From assembly GCF_036250735.1 (NCBI RefSeq), contig NZ_CP109430.1, forward strand, positions 10,416,001 to 10,480,000: a stretch of 64,000 nt of DNA, in the 5' to 3' direction. The notes under the pieces are model-generated. The model made no database searches, was not told the origin of the DNA, and saw only the letters and a program-made list of their open reading frames with translations. The stretch comes from Streptosporangium sp. NBC_01495. Lineage in GTDB: Bacteria > Actinomycetota > Actinomycetes > Streptosporangiales > Streptosporangiaceae. Shown here in pieces: positions 18,416-26,388 of the stretch (its first letter is position 1; every line of letters starts with the position of its first letter). The position numbers were made by a program, and so were the translations under genes.

Positions 18416-19669
18416 ATGGCCATCGACTTCACCCTCGCCCCCGAGCACGAGGAGATCCGCCGCCGCGTGCGGGCCTTCGTCCAGGAGACCGTCGTCCCGG
18501 CCGTCGCCGGCTTCGGCGACCTCGACGACCTCGACGGCACGGAGAGGGCGGCCACGCGCGACGAGTACATCCGCGTCATCTTCGGGCTGCGCGCGAAGGC
18601 GCGGGCCGAGGGGCTGTGGCTGCCGCACATGCCCAAGGAGTGGGGCGGCATGGGCCTCGGCCACGTCGAGCTGGCCATGGTGCAGTCCGAGGCGGCCAAG
18701 ACCCGGCTCGGCCCGTGGGTCCTCAACTGCTCGGCGCCCGACGAGGGCAACATGCACACGCTGCTGCACTGGGGGACCGACGAGCAGAAGGAGAGATATC
18801 TCAAGCCACTGCTCAAGGGCGACAAGATGTCGTGCTTCGCGATGACCGAGCCGGAGGTGGCCGGTTCCGATCCCACGCTCATCCGCACCCACGCCGTCCA
18901 GGACGGCGAGGAGTGGGTCATCAACGGCCACAAGTGGTTCATCTCCAACGCGCGCCGTTCGAGCTTCGCCATCCTCATCGCCAAGACCGAACTCGACGTG
19001 CCCGAGGGTTCGCGCGGCGGCAACACGGCCTTCATCGTCGACCTCCCGCAGGAGGGATGGAACGACGTCCGCGAGGTCGAGACGATGCACGGCTCCACCG
19101 GCCACAGCGAGATCGTCATCACCGACCTGCGGGTGCACGACGGCCAGATCCTCGGCGGGCGCGGCAACGGCCACCGGCTCGGCCAGTATCGCCTGGGCCC
19201 GGCGCGGCTGGCGCACTGCATGCGCTGGATCTCCCAGGCCGAGACGGCGCTCGACATGATGGTCGACCGCGCGCTCAACCGCTACAGCCACGGATCGCTG
19301 CTGGCCGAGAAACAGGGCATCCAGTGGCTGATCGCCGACTCGGCCATGGAGCTGTACCAGTGCAAGCTGATGGTCCTGCACGCCGCCTCGAAAATCGACA
19401 GGGGTGAGGACTTCCGTACCGAGGTCTCGATGGCGAAGCACTTCGTGGCCAACAGTCTCAACCGGATCGTCGACCGGGCGATCCAGGTGCACGGCGCGCT
19501 CGGCTACTCGACCGACACCCCGCTGGCCAAGATGCTCCAGCACGCCCGCTGGGCTCGTTTCGCGGACGGGGCCGACGAGATCCACCAGATGCGCATCGCC
19601 GAGCGTACGATCGCGGCGTACCGGAGTACGGGCTCGACCAACGCCGCCACCGGAGGACTGCCACTGTGA
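18416..19669 (+). CDS. acyl-CoA dehydrogenase
   Basis: 417 residues. The FAD/substrate signature is SCFAMTEPEVAGSDPT, the middle beta domain has WVINGHKWFISNARRS, and the C-terminus has the QVHGALGYSTDTPLAKMLQ and ADGADEIHQMRIAER segments typical of the ACAD10/11-like branch. It oxidises an acyl-CoA to the enoyl-CoA with electrons passed to ETF. AAGGGGAGGACCTC gives a strong ribosome-binding site for the ATG. Coupled by GTGA overlap to the SDR gene; together they may form part of a beta-oxidation-like step, with substrate unknown. Confidence 0.94.
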   Translation: MAIDFTLAPEHEEIRRRVRAFVQETVVPAVAGFGDLDDLDGTERAATRDEYIRVIFGLRAKARAEGLWLPHMPKEWGGMGLGHVELAMVQSEAAKTRLGPWVLNCSAPDEGNMHTLLHWGTDEQKERYLKPLLKGDKMSCFAMTEPEVAGSDPTLIRTHAVQDGEEWVINGHKWFISNARRSSFAILIAKTELDVPEGSRGGNTAFIVDLPQEGWNDVREVETMHGSTGHSEIVITDLRVHDGQILGGRGNGHRLGQYRLGPARLAHCMRWISQAETALDMMVDRALNRYSHGSLLAEKQGIQWLIADSAMELYQCKLMVLHAASKIDRGEDFRTEVSMAKHFVANSLNRIVDRAIQVHGALGYSTDTPLAKMLQHARWARFADGADEIHQMRIAERTIAAYRSTGSTNAATGGLPL

Positions 19670-20514
19670 GTACGGAGAAGACGGGCGGGTTCGCCGGAGC
19701 CGGTGAAGGCGGCGGGCTGCTCAGCGGGCTCGGAGGGGAGAGCCCGGTGGAGGCCTCCAACGTGGTCCGCGGCGACGGGCTGGAGGGCAGGGTCGCCCTC
19801 GTCACCGGCGGCGGCAACGGCATCGGCGCGGGCGTGGCCCGGCGGCTGGCCGAGGGCGGGGCCCGCCTCGTCCTCGCCGACATCGACGACGTCGCGGGCG
19901 AGAGGCTCGCGGACGAGCTGGGCGCGACGTACGTCCACTGCGACGTGTCGCGGCTGGAGGACAACGAGGCGGCGGTGGCGACCGCGGTCGAGCGGTACGG
20001 CAGGCTCGACCTCGTCTTCCTCAACGCGGGCGTCGCCTCGGGCTGTGGGCTGGGGGAGGACTTCGACGTCCGGCGCTACCGCCTGGCGATGGGCGTCAAC
20101 CTCGACGGCGTCGTCTTCGGGGTGCACGCCGCGCTCCCGGCCCTGCGGGCGGCGGGCGGCGGCACGATCGTGGCGACCGCGAGCATGGCGGGCATCGTCG
20201 GCATCCCGGCCGACCCCATCTACGCCGCCAACAAACACGCCGTGGTCGGCCTCGTCCGCTCGCTCGGCGAGGACCTCCGGCCGTACGGCGTCAAGGTGCA
20301 GGGACTCTGCCCTTCGTTCGCCGACACCGCGATCCTCGGCGAGGAGAAGGCGGTGCTGGAGCGGCTCGGCTTCCCGATCCTCGACGTCTCGTCCGTCGTC
20401 GACACGTTCGTCCGGCTGCTCGACAGCGACGGCACCGGCGAGTGCTGGTTCGTGATCCCGGGCCGCGAGAGCGAGCCCTTCACCTTCCGCCGCGTCCCTG
20501 GGCCGCGTACCTGA
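19666..20514 (+). CDS. short-chain dehydrogenase/reductase
   Basis: 282 residues. An N-terminal extension of about 35 residues precedes the Rossmann motif LVTGGGNGIGAGVARRLAEGG. NAG is in VFLNAGVASG, and the catalytic Ser (ATASMAG) and YAANK (YxxxK) follow. The acidic DIDD after the second strand suggests NAD preference. It starts on a GTG overlapping the acyl-CoA dehydrogenase stop, so both act in one transcript. Confidence 0.92.
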   Translation: MSTEKTGGFAGAGEGGGLLSGLGGESPVEASNVVRGDGLEGRVALVTGGGNGIGAGVARRLAEGGARLVLADIDDVAGERLADELGATYVHCDVSRLEDNEAAVATAVERYGRLDLVFLNAGVASGCGLGEDFDVRRYRLAMGVNLDGVVFGVHAALPALRAAGGGTIVATASMAGIVGIPADPIYAANKHAVVGLVRSLGEDLRPYGVKVQGLCPSFADTAILGEEKAVLERLGFPILDVSSVVDTFVRLLDSDGTGECWFVIPGRESEPFTFRRVPGPRT

Positions 20515-20939
20515 CGTGAGCGGACGGGACGACCGGCCTCGCCCGGCCGCCGGGGACGGGTAGCCGCCCGGTCGAGCATGTCGCGCCGGCACGACATGCC
20601 CCGCGGCCGGGAGACCGAGGGATCGGCCCGGCCACAAAGCAGCCGCGCGACTTCGAGCGGGGACCGGGCTCGGTATCGGCCGTGGCCCATGGACGTGGGC
20701 ACCCGCCGTACGGCGTGGCTCGACGAGCCCGAACCGGCCCCTGATTCGGTTCGGCGACTCATCGAAAGCGGCCATCCGGTTCGCGGGTGCCCACGTCCGC
20801 AGGTCACGGCCACCATGCGATCTTCGAGTGTCCTCACAACCCCTGAACGGTCGCGTGGTGATCGAAGGGGACGCGCCACCGGGCGTGGCCATCGCCTCGC
20901 CCCGGTCTTGGGCGATGGCCCATGCCGTTCACGACGCTC
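20515..20939. other. intergenic region with no credible gene
   Basis: About 425 bp. Short frames here (for example a plus-strand run from 20578 starting RRHDMPRG) show no ribosome-binding site, poor codon usage and no recognisable family. The only structured element is the hairpin at 20887-20920. Confidence 0.4.
20887..20920 (-). terminator. 10-bp perfect-stem hairpin downstream of the 24-codon ORF
   Basis: GGCCATCGCC and GGCGATGGCC form a perfect 10-bp stem with a 14-base loop. On the minus strand it begins 20 bp after the small ORF's TAG. No T-run follows, as is common for actinomycete terminators. Confidence 0.5.
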
Positions 20940-21014
20940 CTAGCGCCACTTCGGCGCCCGGTATTCGGCGAGGCCGCCGGCGAGCAGGCTCGCAAGACGA
21001 TCTCTGTTCCTCAT
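20940..21014 (-). CDS. 24-residue small ORF with strong ribosome-binding site, unknown
   Basis: An ATG preceded by GAAAGGACATTGG (AAAGGA at ideal spacing) opens a 24-codon frame ending in TAG. The peptide runs MRNRDRLASLLAGG then LAEYRAPKWR, so it is basic with an amphipathic Leu/Ala helix. A hairpin follows 20 bp downstream, giving a ribosome-binding site, ORF and terminator as a compact unit. It lies divergent from the LysR gene in an otherwise empty 930-bp gap. I do not recognise it; it could be a leader peptide, a small regulatory protein or a chance frame. Confidence 0.4.
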   Translation of the reverse strand: MRNRDRLASLLAGGLAEYRAPKWR

Positions 21015-21448
21015 CCAATGTCCTTTCGATCCGTCCGCGGTGTCGGTGGAAACGCTGTTCGACACGGCGAGGAAACTGGAGGTTTTCGCTGCGCACCGGC
21101 GTTCCTTCGGTGCGACGAACAGACTGAGTCGAATTATTCGCCCGCTTGCCGTCCGACTGATCGAAGACTATGGGTGGGTCGCATATTTTCCATATAGTCG
21201 TCGTTCAGCCGCAGGTCGGCACCGCTTTACTCCGGGATCGGGAGACGGAGGAATCGCCGTTGGCGGCGAGCACAGAACCGTTTCCGCCGGTGGCGACGAG
21301 CCGGGCGAATACGGCCACGCGCACCAACGAGCCACGTCCGCCGATGATCACTCTTTGGCCCTCGCTCAGTCCGTCGGGTACGAATCTGCCCGAGGGGAGC
21401 CTGGCAGGACAAGCGCAAAGTTGTGCATCCACCTTTAAGCTCTGCTAC
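21015..21448. other. intergenic region between the small ORF and LysR
   Basis: 434 bp with lower GC than the surroundings (AATTATTCG near 21130, GCATATTTTCCATATAGT near 21181). Overlapping frames on both strands are open here, but none has a ribosome-binding site or a recognised domain. The plus frame that runs into the LysR gene is an upstream extension rather than part of the regulator. It may be gene debris plus the LysR promoter. Confidence 0.35.
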
Positions 21449-22339
21449 ATGCTTGATGTGCGTCGCATCCTGGTCCTGCACGCGGTGGTCACCAGCGGGT
21501 CGGTGACCGCCGCGGCGGCGCACCTCGGCTACACCCCGTCCGCCGTCAGCCAGCAGGTGGCGGCGCTGGAGAAGCAGGCCGGGATCGCGCTCCTCGAGCG
21601 CGTCGGCCGGGGCGTGCGGCCGACGGCGGCAGGGCGGTTGCTCACCGAGCACGCGGCCGTCATCGACCGGCAGATGGCCGAGGCCGAGGCGGCGCTGGCC
21701 GACCTGCGAGCCGGGCGCACGGGACGGCTCGTGATCCGTTACTTCGCCACGGCGGGCGCCACCCTGATGGCGCCCGCGCTCGCCCGGCTCCGCCGGAAAC
21801 ACCCGGGAGTGCGGATCGACCTCACGATGGCCGACGCCGAAGACCTGCTGTCGGAGGTGATGCAGGGCCGGGCCGACCTGGCCGTCGTGGTCCGGCCCCA
21901 CGACCGGCTCCACGAAGGCGTCCACCTCGTCCACCTGCTCGACGACCCCTACCGTGTCGTCCTGCCCAAGGGGCACCGGTTCGCCACGAGACGGGTCGTC
22001 AACCTGGCGGACCTCGCCGACGAGCCCTGGGTCGGCAGCGAGCGGCCCGGCCCCTGCCGCGACGCCATGCTCGCGGGCTGCGCCGAGGCGGGCTTCACCC
22101 CGAACTTCGTGGTGCAGAGCGAGGACTACGCCACCGCGCAGGGATTCGTCGCCGCCGGCCTCGGGATCAGCCTCATCCCGGACATGGGGCTGGCCAACCG
22201 CCACCCTGCCGTCGTCGTACGCAAGTTCCGCAAGCCGGAACCGGTCCGGGCCATCCACGCGGCGGTACGGGAGACATCACTGGGCCAGCCCGCGCTCGAC
22301 GGGTTGCTCAGCGCTCTCCAGGACGCCGCGACACAGTGA
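21449..22339 (+). CDS. LysR family transcriptional regulator
   Basis: 296 residues. The N-terminal winged helix is LDVRRILVLHAVVTSGSVTAAAAHLGYTPSAVSQQVAALE, and the co-inducer-binding domain starts near residue 90 (GRLVIRYFATAGATLMAPAL) and ends VAAGLGISLIPDMGL. The ATG at 21449 gives the family's exact N-terminus. LysR proteins usually control a divergent or adjacent gene; here the nearest divergent gene is only the 24-codon ORF, so its target is not evident. Confidence 0.93.
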   Translation: MLDVRRILVLHAVVTSGSVTAAAAHLGYTPSAVSQQVAALEKQAGIALLERVGRGVRPTAAGRLLTEHAAVIDRQMAEAEAALADLRAGRTGRLVIRYFATAGATLMAPALARLRRKHPGVRIDLTMADAEDLLSEVMQGRADLAVVVRPHDRLHEGVHLVHLLDDPYRVVLPKGHRFATRRVVNLADLADEPWVGSERPGPCRDAMLAGCAEAGFTPNFVVQSEDYATAQGFVAAGLGISLIPDMGLANRHPAVVVRKFRKPEPVRAIHAAVRETSLGQPALDGLLSALQDAATQ

Positions 22340-22427
22340 ACATCGGTCGCGGAGAGTACAGCGATCGGTGCCGCGGTGCTGTGGGACCTTGAGCTGACGG
22401 CCGGTCCCTGTTCCACGTCGCGGGACG

Positions 22428-22487
22428 GTCAGGCGCATCGTCGACCGGCGTTCGACCGTGCTGCCGGGTGAGGATTCCAGCACCCCG
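22428..22487 (+). repeat. left copy of a diverged ~60-bp direct repeat
   Basis: About 80 percent identical to 24381-24441 with one indel. The best-conserved core is TGAGGATTCCAGC followed by ACCCCG or GCCCCG. It lies between LysR and the HTH membrane protein. On the minus strand it reads WNPHPAARSNAG, like the C-terminal tail of the AbiEii protein (WNPHTSAWSNAG). Confidence 0.6.
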
Positions 22488-22602
22488 TGAAACTTCCGTT
22501 ATGTCCAAGTTTTCCGACAGAACAGTGATCATTTACATGTGTCATGAGGTAGAGGTTGAACGGGGGTGGAGGCCCCCACGGTTGTGAATCCTCGGGGGGA
22601 AC

Positions 22603-23217
22603 ATGGAGTTGGAAGCTCGGTTTCCGGATCGTGGGAAACGGCGGGGGCGGCGGTCGAGACGGCCGGACCCGGATTCGGGGGTGGTGGAGGCGTTCGCGAA
22701 CCGGCTCTGGCGGCTGAGGCGGAAGGCGGGCGACCCGCCGTACGCCGAGATGGCCTCCCGGCTCGGCGCGGCGGCCTCGAAGTCGTCGCTGGCCAGTGCC
22801 GTCCAGGGGCGGAGACTGCCGAGTTGGGAGACGACCTGGGAGTTCGTGCGGGTCCTCGCGGTCGACCGGTTGGGGTGTGACCCCAAGGAGACCGAACGCG
22901 AGTGGCGGGAACTCTGGGAGCGCACGAAGGCGGCCGATTCCGCCGACGGCTCGGGGGCCGTCGGCGGTGTGTCCCACGAGGTGGTGATCGTCGGAACGGA
23001 CGACATGCCCGCGGACGCGCTGTCGGCCGGCTCGGTGAAAGTGGTGATAGTCCCGGTGTGTTCACCCGGGCCCGCGCCGTGGAAACATGTCCTCGTCAAC
23101 GTCGCCTCAGCCGGGGCCGTCACGGCCGGCCTGATATTTCTGTTCGCCGACAAGGCCAGGGAGAAGCTGCTCCCCAGTCGCCCCGGCAGCGCGAAAAATC
23201 GCCGGCGACGATTCTGA
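22603..23217 (+). CDS. membrane-anchored helix-turn-helix protein, unknown
   Basis: 204 residues. An Arg-rich N-terminus precedes an HTH-like domain (VVEAFANRLWRLRRKAG, then ASKSSLASAVQGRRLPSWETTWEFVRVLA), which resembles the XRE-type domains found in actinomycete signalling and conflict proteins. A linker leads to one transmembrane helix near residues 170-187 (VASAGAVTAGLIFLFA) and a basic tail. The ribosome-binding site is CGGGGGGAAC. It is probably a cytoplasmic DNA-binding domain tethered to the membrane. Function unknown; the next gene encodes a small secreted protein. Confidence 0.75.
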   Translation: MELEARFPDRGKRRGRRSRRPDPDSGVVEAFANRLWRLRRKAGDPPYAEMASRLGAAASKSSLASAVQGRRLPSWETTWEFVRVLAVDRLGCDPKETEREWRELWERTKAADSADGSGAVGGVSHEVVIVGTDDMPADALSAGSVKVVIVPVCSPGPAPWKHVLVNVASAGAVTAGLIFLFADKAREKLLPSRPGSAKNRRRRF

Positions 23218-23468
23218 GTTCGCGGGCGACATCAGACGCCCGGATCACCCGGCTGTCCGGCCGGATCCGCCTTGACCTGCGGATTTATTTGTCCAAAAGT
23301 CCGAACAACGGCCTTGGACAAAGATGCCTTGTTTGGCCGACGGGCCAGGTGCCACCATGGCGGACATCCCGGAATCCGCATAACCGGGATATCTCCGGAC
23401 GCGACACGGAGCTTTTCCGGATCGTGAAGCGTCACAATCCATCTACATTTCCTCGGGGGAAATCAAAG

Positions 23469-23810
23469 ATGAACAAGGTAATCCGTTCGCTGACCGTCAC
23501 CGCAGGTGCCGTCGCCGCGCTGATGTCCTTCGGCGGCGCAGCCCAGGCCTCGGCGGGCACGTCCGCGCTCATGGCCGCGAAGGTGAGCTGCAACGCTCCC
23601 GGAACCGGCAACACCACCGTTTGGGGCAACTGCAAGAACACCGGCACCACGGCTGGCAAGGCAACCCTGGTGTACTGGTGCGTCAACGCTGTCGGCGGCG
23701 GCTCGAAGCAGTACAGCACCACGAAGAGCATCCCGGCCGGCAAGACGGTCAAGTTCGTGGGCGAGTGCACTTTCAAGGCCCGCAACCCCTCTTTCATCAA
23801 TATCGGCTGA
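23469..23810 (+). CDS. small secreted four-cysteine protein, unknown
   Basis: 113 residues. A clear signal peptide (NKVIRSLTVTAGAVAALM, cleavage after AQASA) leads to a mature domain of about 85 residues with four cysteines (VSCNAP, GNCKN, YWCVN, GECTF), probably two disulphides. The sequence is Gly/Thr/Lys-rich and looks like a small beta-sandwich. The ATG follows GGGGGAAATCAAAG. A strong hairpin terminator lies 57 bp after the stop, so it is probably a monocistronic, well-expressed gene. Confidence 0.75.
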   Translation: MNKVIRSLTVTAGAVAALMSFGGAAQASAGTSALMAAKVSCNAPGTGNTTVWGNCKNTGTTAGKATLVYWCVNAVGGGSKQYSTTKSIPAGKTVKFVGECTFKARNPSFINIG

Positions 23811-23866
23811 TCCCAGCCGATCCCGCAGGACGTGCCCGCCACGGCGACGCCCTGCCATCCTGATTC

Positions 23867-23919
23867 ACGGACGCGGGAGCGCCACACACCTGTACGGGTG
23901 GTGGCGCTCCCGTGTCCGT
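23867..23919 (+). terminator. strong hairpin terminator
   Basis: Arms of 19 bp (ACGGACGCGGGAGCGCCAC and GTGGCGCTCCCGTGTCCGT, one G-T pair) around a 15-base loop. It sits after the small secreted protein and before the convergent phosphotransferase remnant, so it can terminate transcripts from both sides. Confidence 0.8.
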
Positions 23920-24097
23920 ACGGGTGGTGCGCTCTCCTGGAAGCCACTCATCCCCCGCACGCGCTCCCCCTCGACCTGCGAAGTCGCTCGCCCACGTCTC
24001 GCCTGGCGGTGTTCGACACACGCCTGGGGTTGTCCGTTATCGACGTCGCCGACGGTGTGGAACATCCTGACGTGCGAGACCGGGAGCTGTCACCCTT

Positions 24098-24391
24098 TCA
24101 TTCCCGCCGACGCAGCAGCGCCTCAGCGATGGCGACTTGGGCGGACTCAAGTGTGACCCTGCCGTCTTCGATGTCCCACAGGGCGTTCTGCAGCACGCGG
24201 CCGAGGGGCCAGCCGATCGCCCGCTCTCGGTCGAGGCCGAGAACCTCGGTCAGCAGGTCGAAGCGGCGGAGCACCGCGCGAGCCACATCACCGGTGGCCT
24301 CCACCTCCTCCCACCGGTTGTCCAGCACCGGCAGCAACTCGAACCCCGGGTCGCTGGCCCCCGTCCTGCGCTGCAGGGCGGCCAAGCGCAC
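24098..24391 (-). pseudogene. C-terminal remnant of an aminoglycoside phosphotransferase (APH(6)/streptomycin-kinase-like)
   Basis: 97 residues only. VLGLDRERAIGWPLGRVLQN followed by ALWDIEDG matches the C-terminal helix region of streptomycin/hydroxyurea-type phosphotransferases. The ATP-binding N-lobe and catalytic HGDLH and DPKG loops of the roughly 300-residue family are absent. The remnant begins within the ~60-bp repeat that also forms the AbiEii tail, which suggests a rearrangement joined the two. Not expected to be an active enzyme. Confidence 0.65.
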
Positions 24392-24441
24392 CGGTCAACC
24401 AGCGTTTGACCATGCTGATGTGTGAGGATTCCAGCGCCCCG
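24381..24441 (+). repeat. right copy of the diverged ~60-bp direct repeat
   Basis: Same orientation as 22428-22487. It overlaps both the 3' end of the AbiEii gene and the 5' edge of the phosphotransferase remnant, and so marks a likely recombination junction. Confidence 0.6.
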
Positions 24442-25312
24442 CAGACGCGCCATTGAGCATGGGAGTGATGAACGCCTCCGCCGCTACCTGGGCATCAGTC
24501 AGGGAAAGGCAACCCCGGAGTCCAACTACCTCGGCCGCAGCGGTGGGGTATCCCCTGACCCAGGAGGGGTCGGGGATGATAAATCGGTCCGGCAACGTCA
24601 AGTCCGTTCCCAGTCTGGTGCGGCGATGAACTTCGCTACTGAGCGCGATTTGCACTGCGGTTCCACTCAGGCTCTCTTGCTGGCTGATCAGCAGGAGGTC
24701 TGCGAGATCACGAAATCGGCTGGATGCGGCACCCCGATGACGCTCATACATGGCGCAAATCTTGTCTGCTACATGATCGGCAAGCGGATAGAGCTGAACA
24801 AACGGCCAATCATCCGGCCAGGGCATAAGGGAACTCGATGCAAGGCTTACCTTCTCGGGAGTGCCAGTAGGGTATCGGCCGGCAACAAGGTCGACCTTGA
24901 TCGTGTCAAGCACGCGAGTGCCTAAGGTAACGGTGAAGGTTTGTTTGGCCCCGCCAATTTCATTGGAATGCTCAACCGTGCTGGTGGGACTGAAAGTGAA
25001 AAAGTCCTCCAGATCAAGTGCGGCAGCATCGAGCAACGCGCTTAGTGCCTCCTGGGCACTCTCTGCCGTAGAACGTTGCAGGTCGATGTCCCGACTCAGG
25101 CGGGCCTGAGTCGGATAACGCAGCAGGAGGGCCTGTCCCCCCTTAAGTAGCCATCCATCAGGGTCATGACGAAAGACTCGCGTAGCCAAACGACTGAAGT
25201 AGAAGCTACGAAACACCAGAGCTGAGTTAAGGCCGTGCTGCTTGGCAAAAGCCCCCAAGCGCTTTTTCATAGCCATATCAAATGCTCGGGGAGTGGTATA
25301 AAGCTGAGTCAC
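24395..25312 (-). CDS. abiEii: type IV toxin AbiEii (nucleotidyltransferase)
   Basis: 305 residues. DNA polymerase beta-like nucleotidyltransferase motifs are visible: WLLKGGQALLLRY (residues 54-66), then RLSRDIDLQ with the metal-binding Asp pair (74-77). TIKVDLVAGR is the third acidic motif and LADHVADKICAM contains the conserved Lys. AbiEii-type toxins stop growth when phage infects, probably by modifying tRNA. The GTG start overlaps the antitoxin stop, so toxin synthesis is coupled to antitoxin. The last about 15 residues (GRWNPHTSAWSNAG) come from a dispersed repeat and may be a replaced tail. GC is lower than the genome average, suggesting transfer. Confidence 0.88.
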   Translation of the reverse strand: MTQLYTTPRAFDMAMKKRLGAFAKQHGLNSALVFRSFYFSRLATRVFRHDPDGWLLKGGQALLLRYPTQARLSRDIDLQRSTAESAQEALSALLDAAALDLEDFFTFSPTSTVEHSNEIGGAKQTFTVTLGTRVLDTIKVDLVAGRYPTGTPEKVSLASSSLMPWPDDWPFVQLYPLADHVADKICAMYERHRGAASSRFRDLADLLLISQQESLSGTAVQIALSSEVHRRTRLGTDLTLPDRFIIPDPSWVRGYPTAAAEVVGLRGCLSLTDAQVAAEAFITPMLNGASAGRWNPHTSAWSNAG

Positions 25313-26310
25313 TGGGCCTCTCCGGGAGATGTCCTGTCGCTGCTTTTTGTAATTGATTCCTGTGTAGAGAAGTCTGCACTTCCTGGATTTACTTTTGCGG
25401 CAGGGGGGAGGCGGCCAGCAAGCCGGGAAGCTTGAGAGGCCTGATGGATAATCGCTGACAGTGGGATAGCCCCGCTCTTTGCCAGGCGTTCGGCGAATGA
25501 TGAGACGCTTTCGGCCTGCAGGTCGGCTAGGGGGTTGGGTCGGTCGGCGAAGATTTGTTTTATCCGGTCTTCGTCAAGCTTGGAAAGTAGTGCAAGTGCA
25601 GAGACGAAGCCCTCGGCAACGCCTTCTTGTCTGAGACGTGCGACTTCCTCCATGGGCAGTCCCGTACCAGCCTGCTCCACCAGGTACTCCAGCAGTTGCC
25701 GCCCCGAGGCGGAACGAGGCAGGCCGTAGGCTGCCGTGAAACGCGCAACGCGCCGACTAAGAGAATCCCGGTTCGTCAGACCGTACCGATCAGCATCGGC
25801 GATTACTCCACCAGCATGCGCACCGTCTACACGTGCAGCCAGCAGGTCGACCACGGTTCGCTCAGCAGTAGTGACCGGAAGACCGTCAACCAGCACAACA
25901 TCGGCCGATTCAAGCTCGGCACGATGCATGCGTACCCCATGCTCACGGGTGGTACGACGGCGAGGTACTGAAATCTCTACCAGAGACGTTGGGAGATCAC
26001 CGAGCTGGTGAAGCTCGCAGGCCGAGCCGTGAGAGATCACCCCGCCATACGTCTCAAGATCATGACGCTGCCACGCCGGCAGCTTGGGCTCAAGCCGCAG
26101 CCAGGCAACCTTGATGTCCAGATGTTCAGGCTGTACAGCACCTGTAACGAGGTAGACGCCACGACCGACGCTTTCCAGGAAACCAGCCTCAGCCAGCCGT
26201 AGTAGATCCACAGCGCTGAGACCTGCACTTTTGGCCTGAGCTGCCGTTACGAGGCCCCACTGATCAGCTGCCGACTCACCCACTGTCCTGAGCGCTTGGT
26301 CCCGTCTCAC
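25309..26310 (-). CDS. abiEi: type IV antitoxin AbiEi
   Basis: 333 residues. The N-terminal winged helix (GLVTAAQAKSAGLSAVDLLRLAEAG with FLESVGRGVY) and the transcriptional-regulator core (SHGSACELHQLGDLPTSLVEIS, TTAERTVVDLLA) match AbiEi antitoxins. These neutralise AbiEii without direct contact and repress their own operon by binding inverted repeats. A 57-bp palindrome lies right upstream of the GTG start, as expected for autoregulation. It is the first gene of the two-gene operon. Confidence 0.87.
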   Translation of the reverse strand: MRRDQALRTVGESAADQWGLVTAAQAKSAGLSAVDLLRLAEAGFLESVGRGVYLVTGAVQPEHLDIKVAWLRLEPKLPAWQRHDLETYGGVISHGSACELHQLGDLPTSLVEISVPRRRTTREHGVRMHRAELESADVVLVDGLPVTTAERTVVDLLAARVDGAHAGGVIADADRYGLTNRDSLSRRVARFTAAYGLPRSASGRQLLEYLVEQAGTGLPMEEVARLRQEGVAEGFVSALALLSKLDEDRIKQIFADRPNPLADLQAESVSSFAERLAKSGAIPLSAIIHQASQASRLAGRLPPAAKVNPGSADFSTQESITKSSDRTSPGEAQ

Positions 26311-26323
26311 ACAGCAAAGGTTA

Positions 26324-26380
26324 CCTCTTATCTGCAGCGATAGTTACATTCTAGGAGTAACTATCGCTGCAGAGAAGAGG
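26324..26380. promoter_or_regulatory. 57-bp inverted repeat upstream of abiEi (candidate autoregulatory operator)
   Basis: Two 24-bp arms with a single mismatch flank a 9-bp centre. The inner 17 bp of each arm (TCTGCAGCGATAGTTAC and its complement) are perfect. The element ends 13 bp upstream of the abiEi GTG. In studied AbiE systems AbiEi binds paired inverted repeats of about 23 bp in its promoter, which fits this size and place. Confidence 0.75.
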
Positions 26381-26388
26381 GGTAAATC

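Noticed and set aside
21040..21438. Plus-strand frame starting SVETLFDTARKLEVFAAHRR ahead of LysR
   Set aside because: The first 60 residues look protein-like, but the rest degrades into promoter sequence, no ribosome-binding site precedes it and no family is recognised. Possibly debris.
21170..21448. Upstream in-frame extension of the LysR gene
   Set aside because: The LysR N-terminus at 21449 is canonical; the 93 extra codons have no family match.
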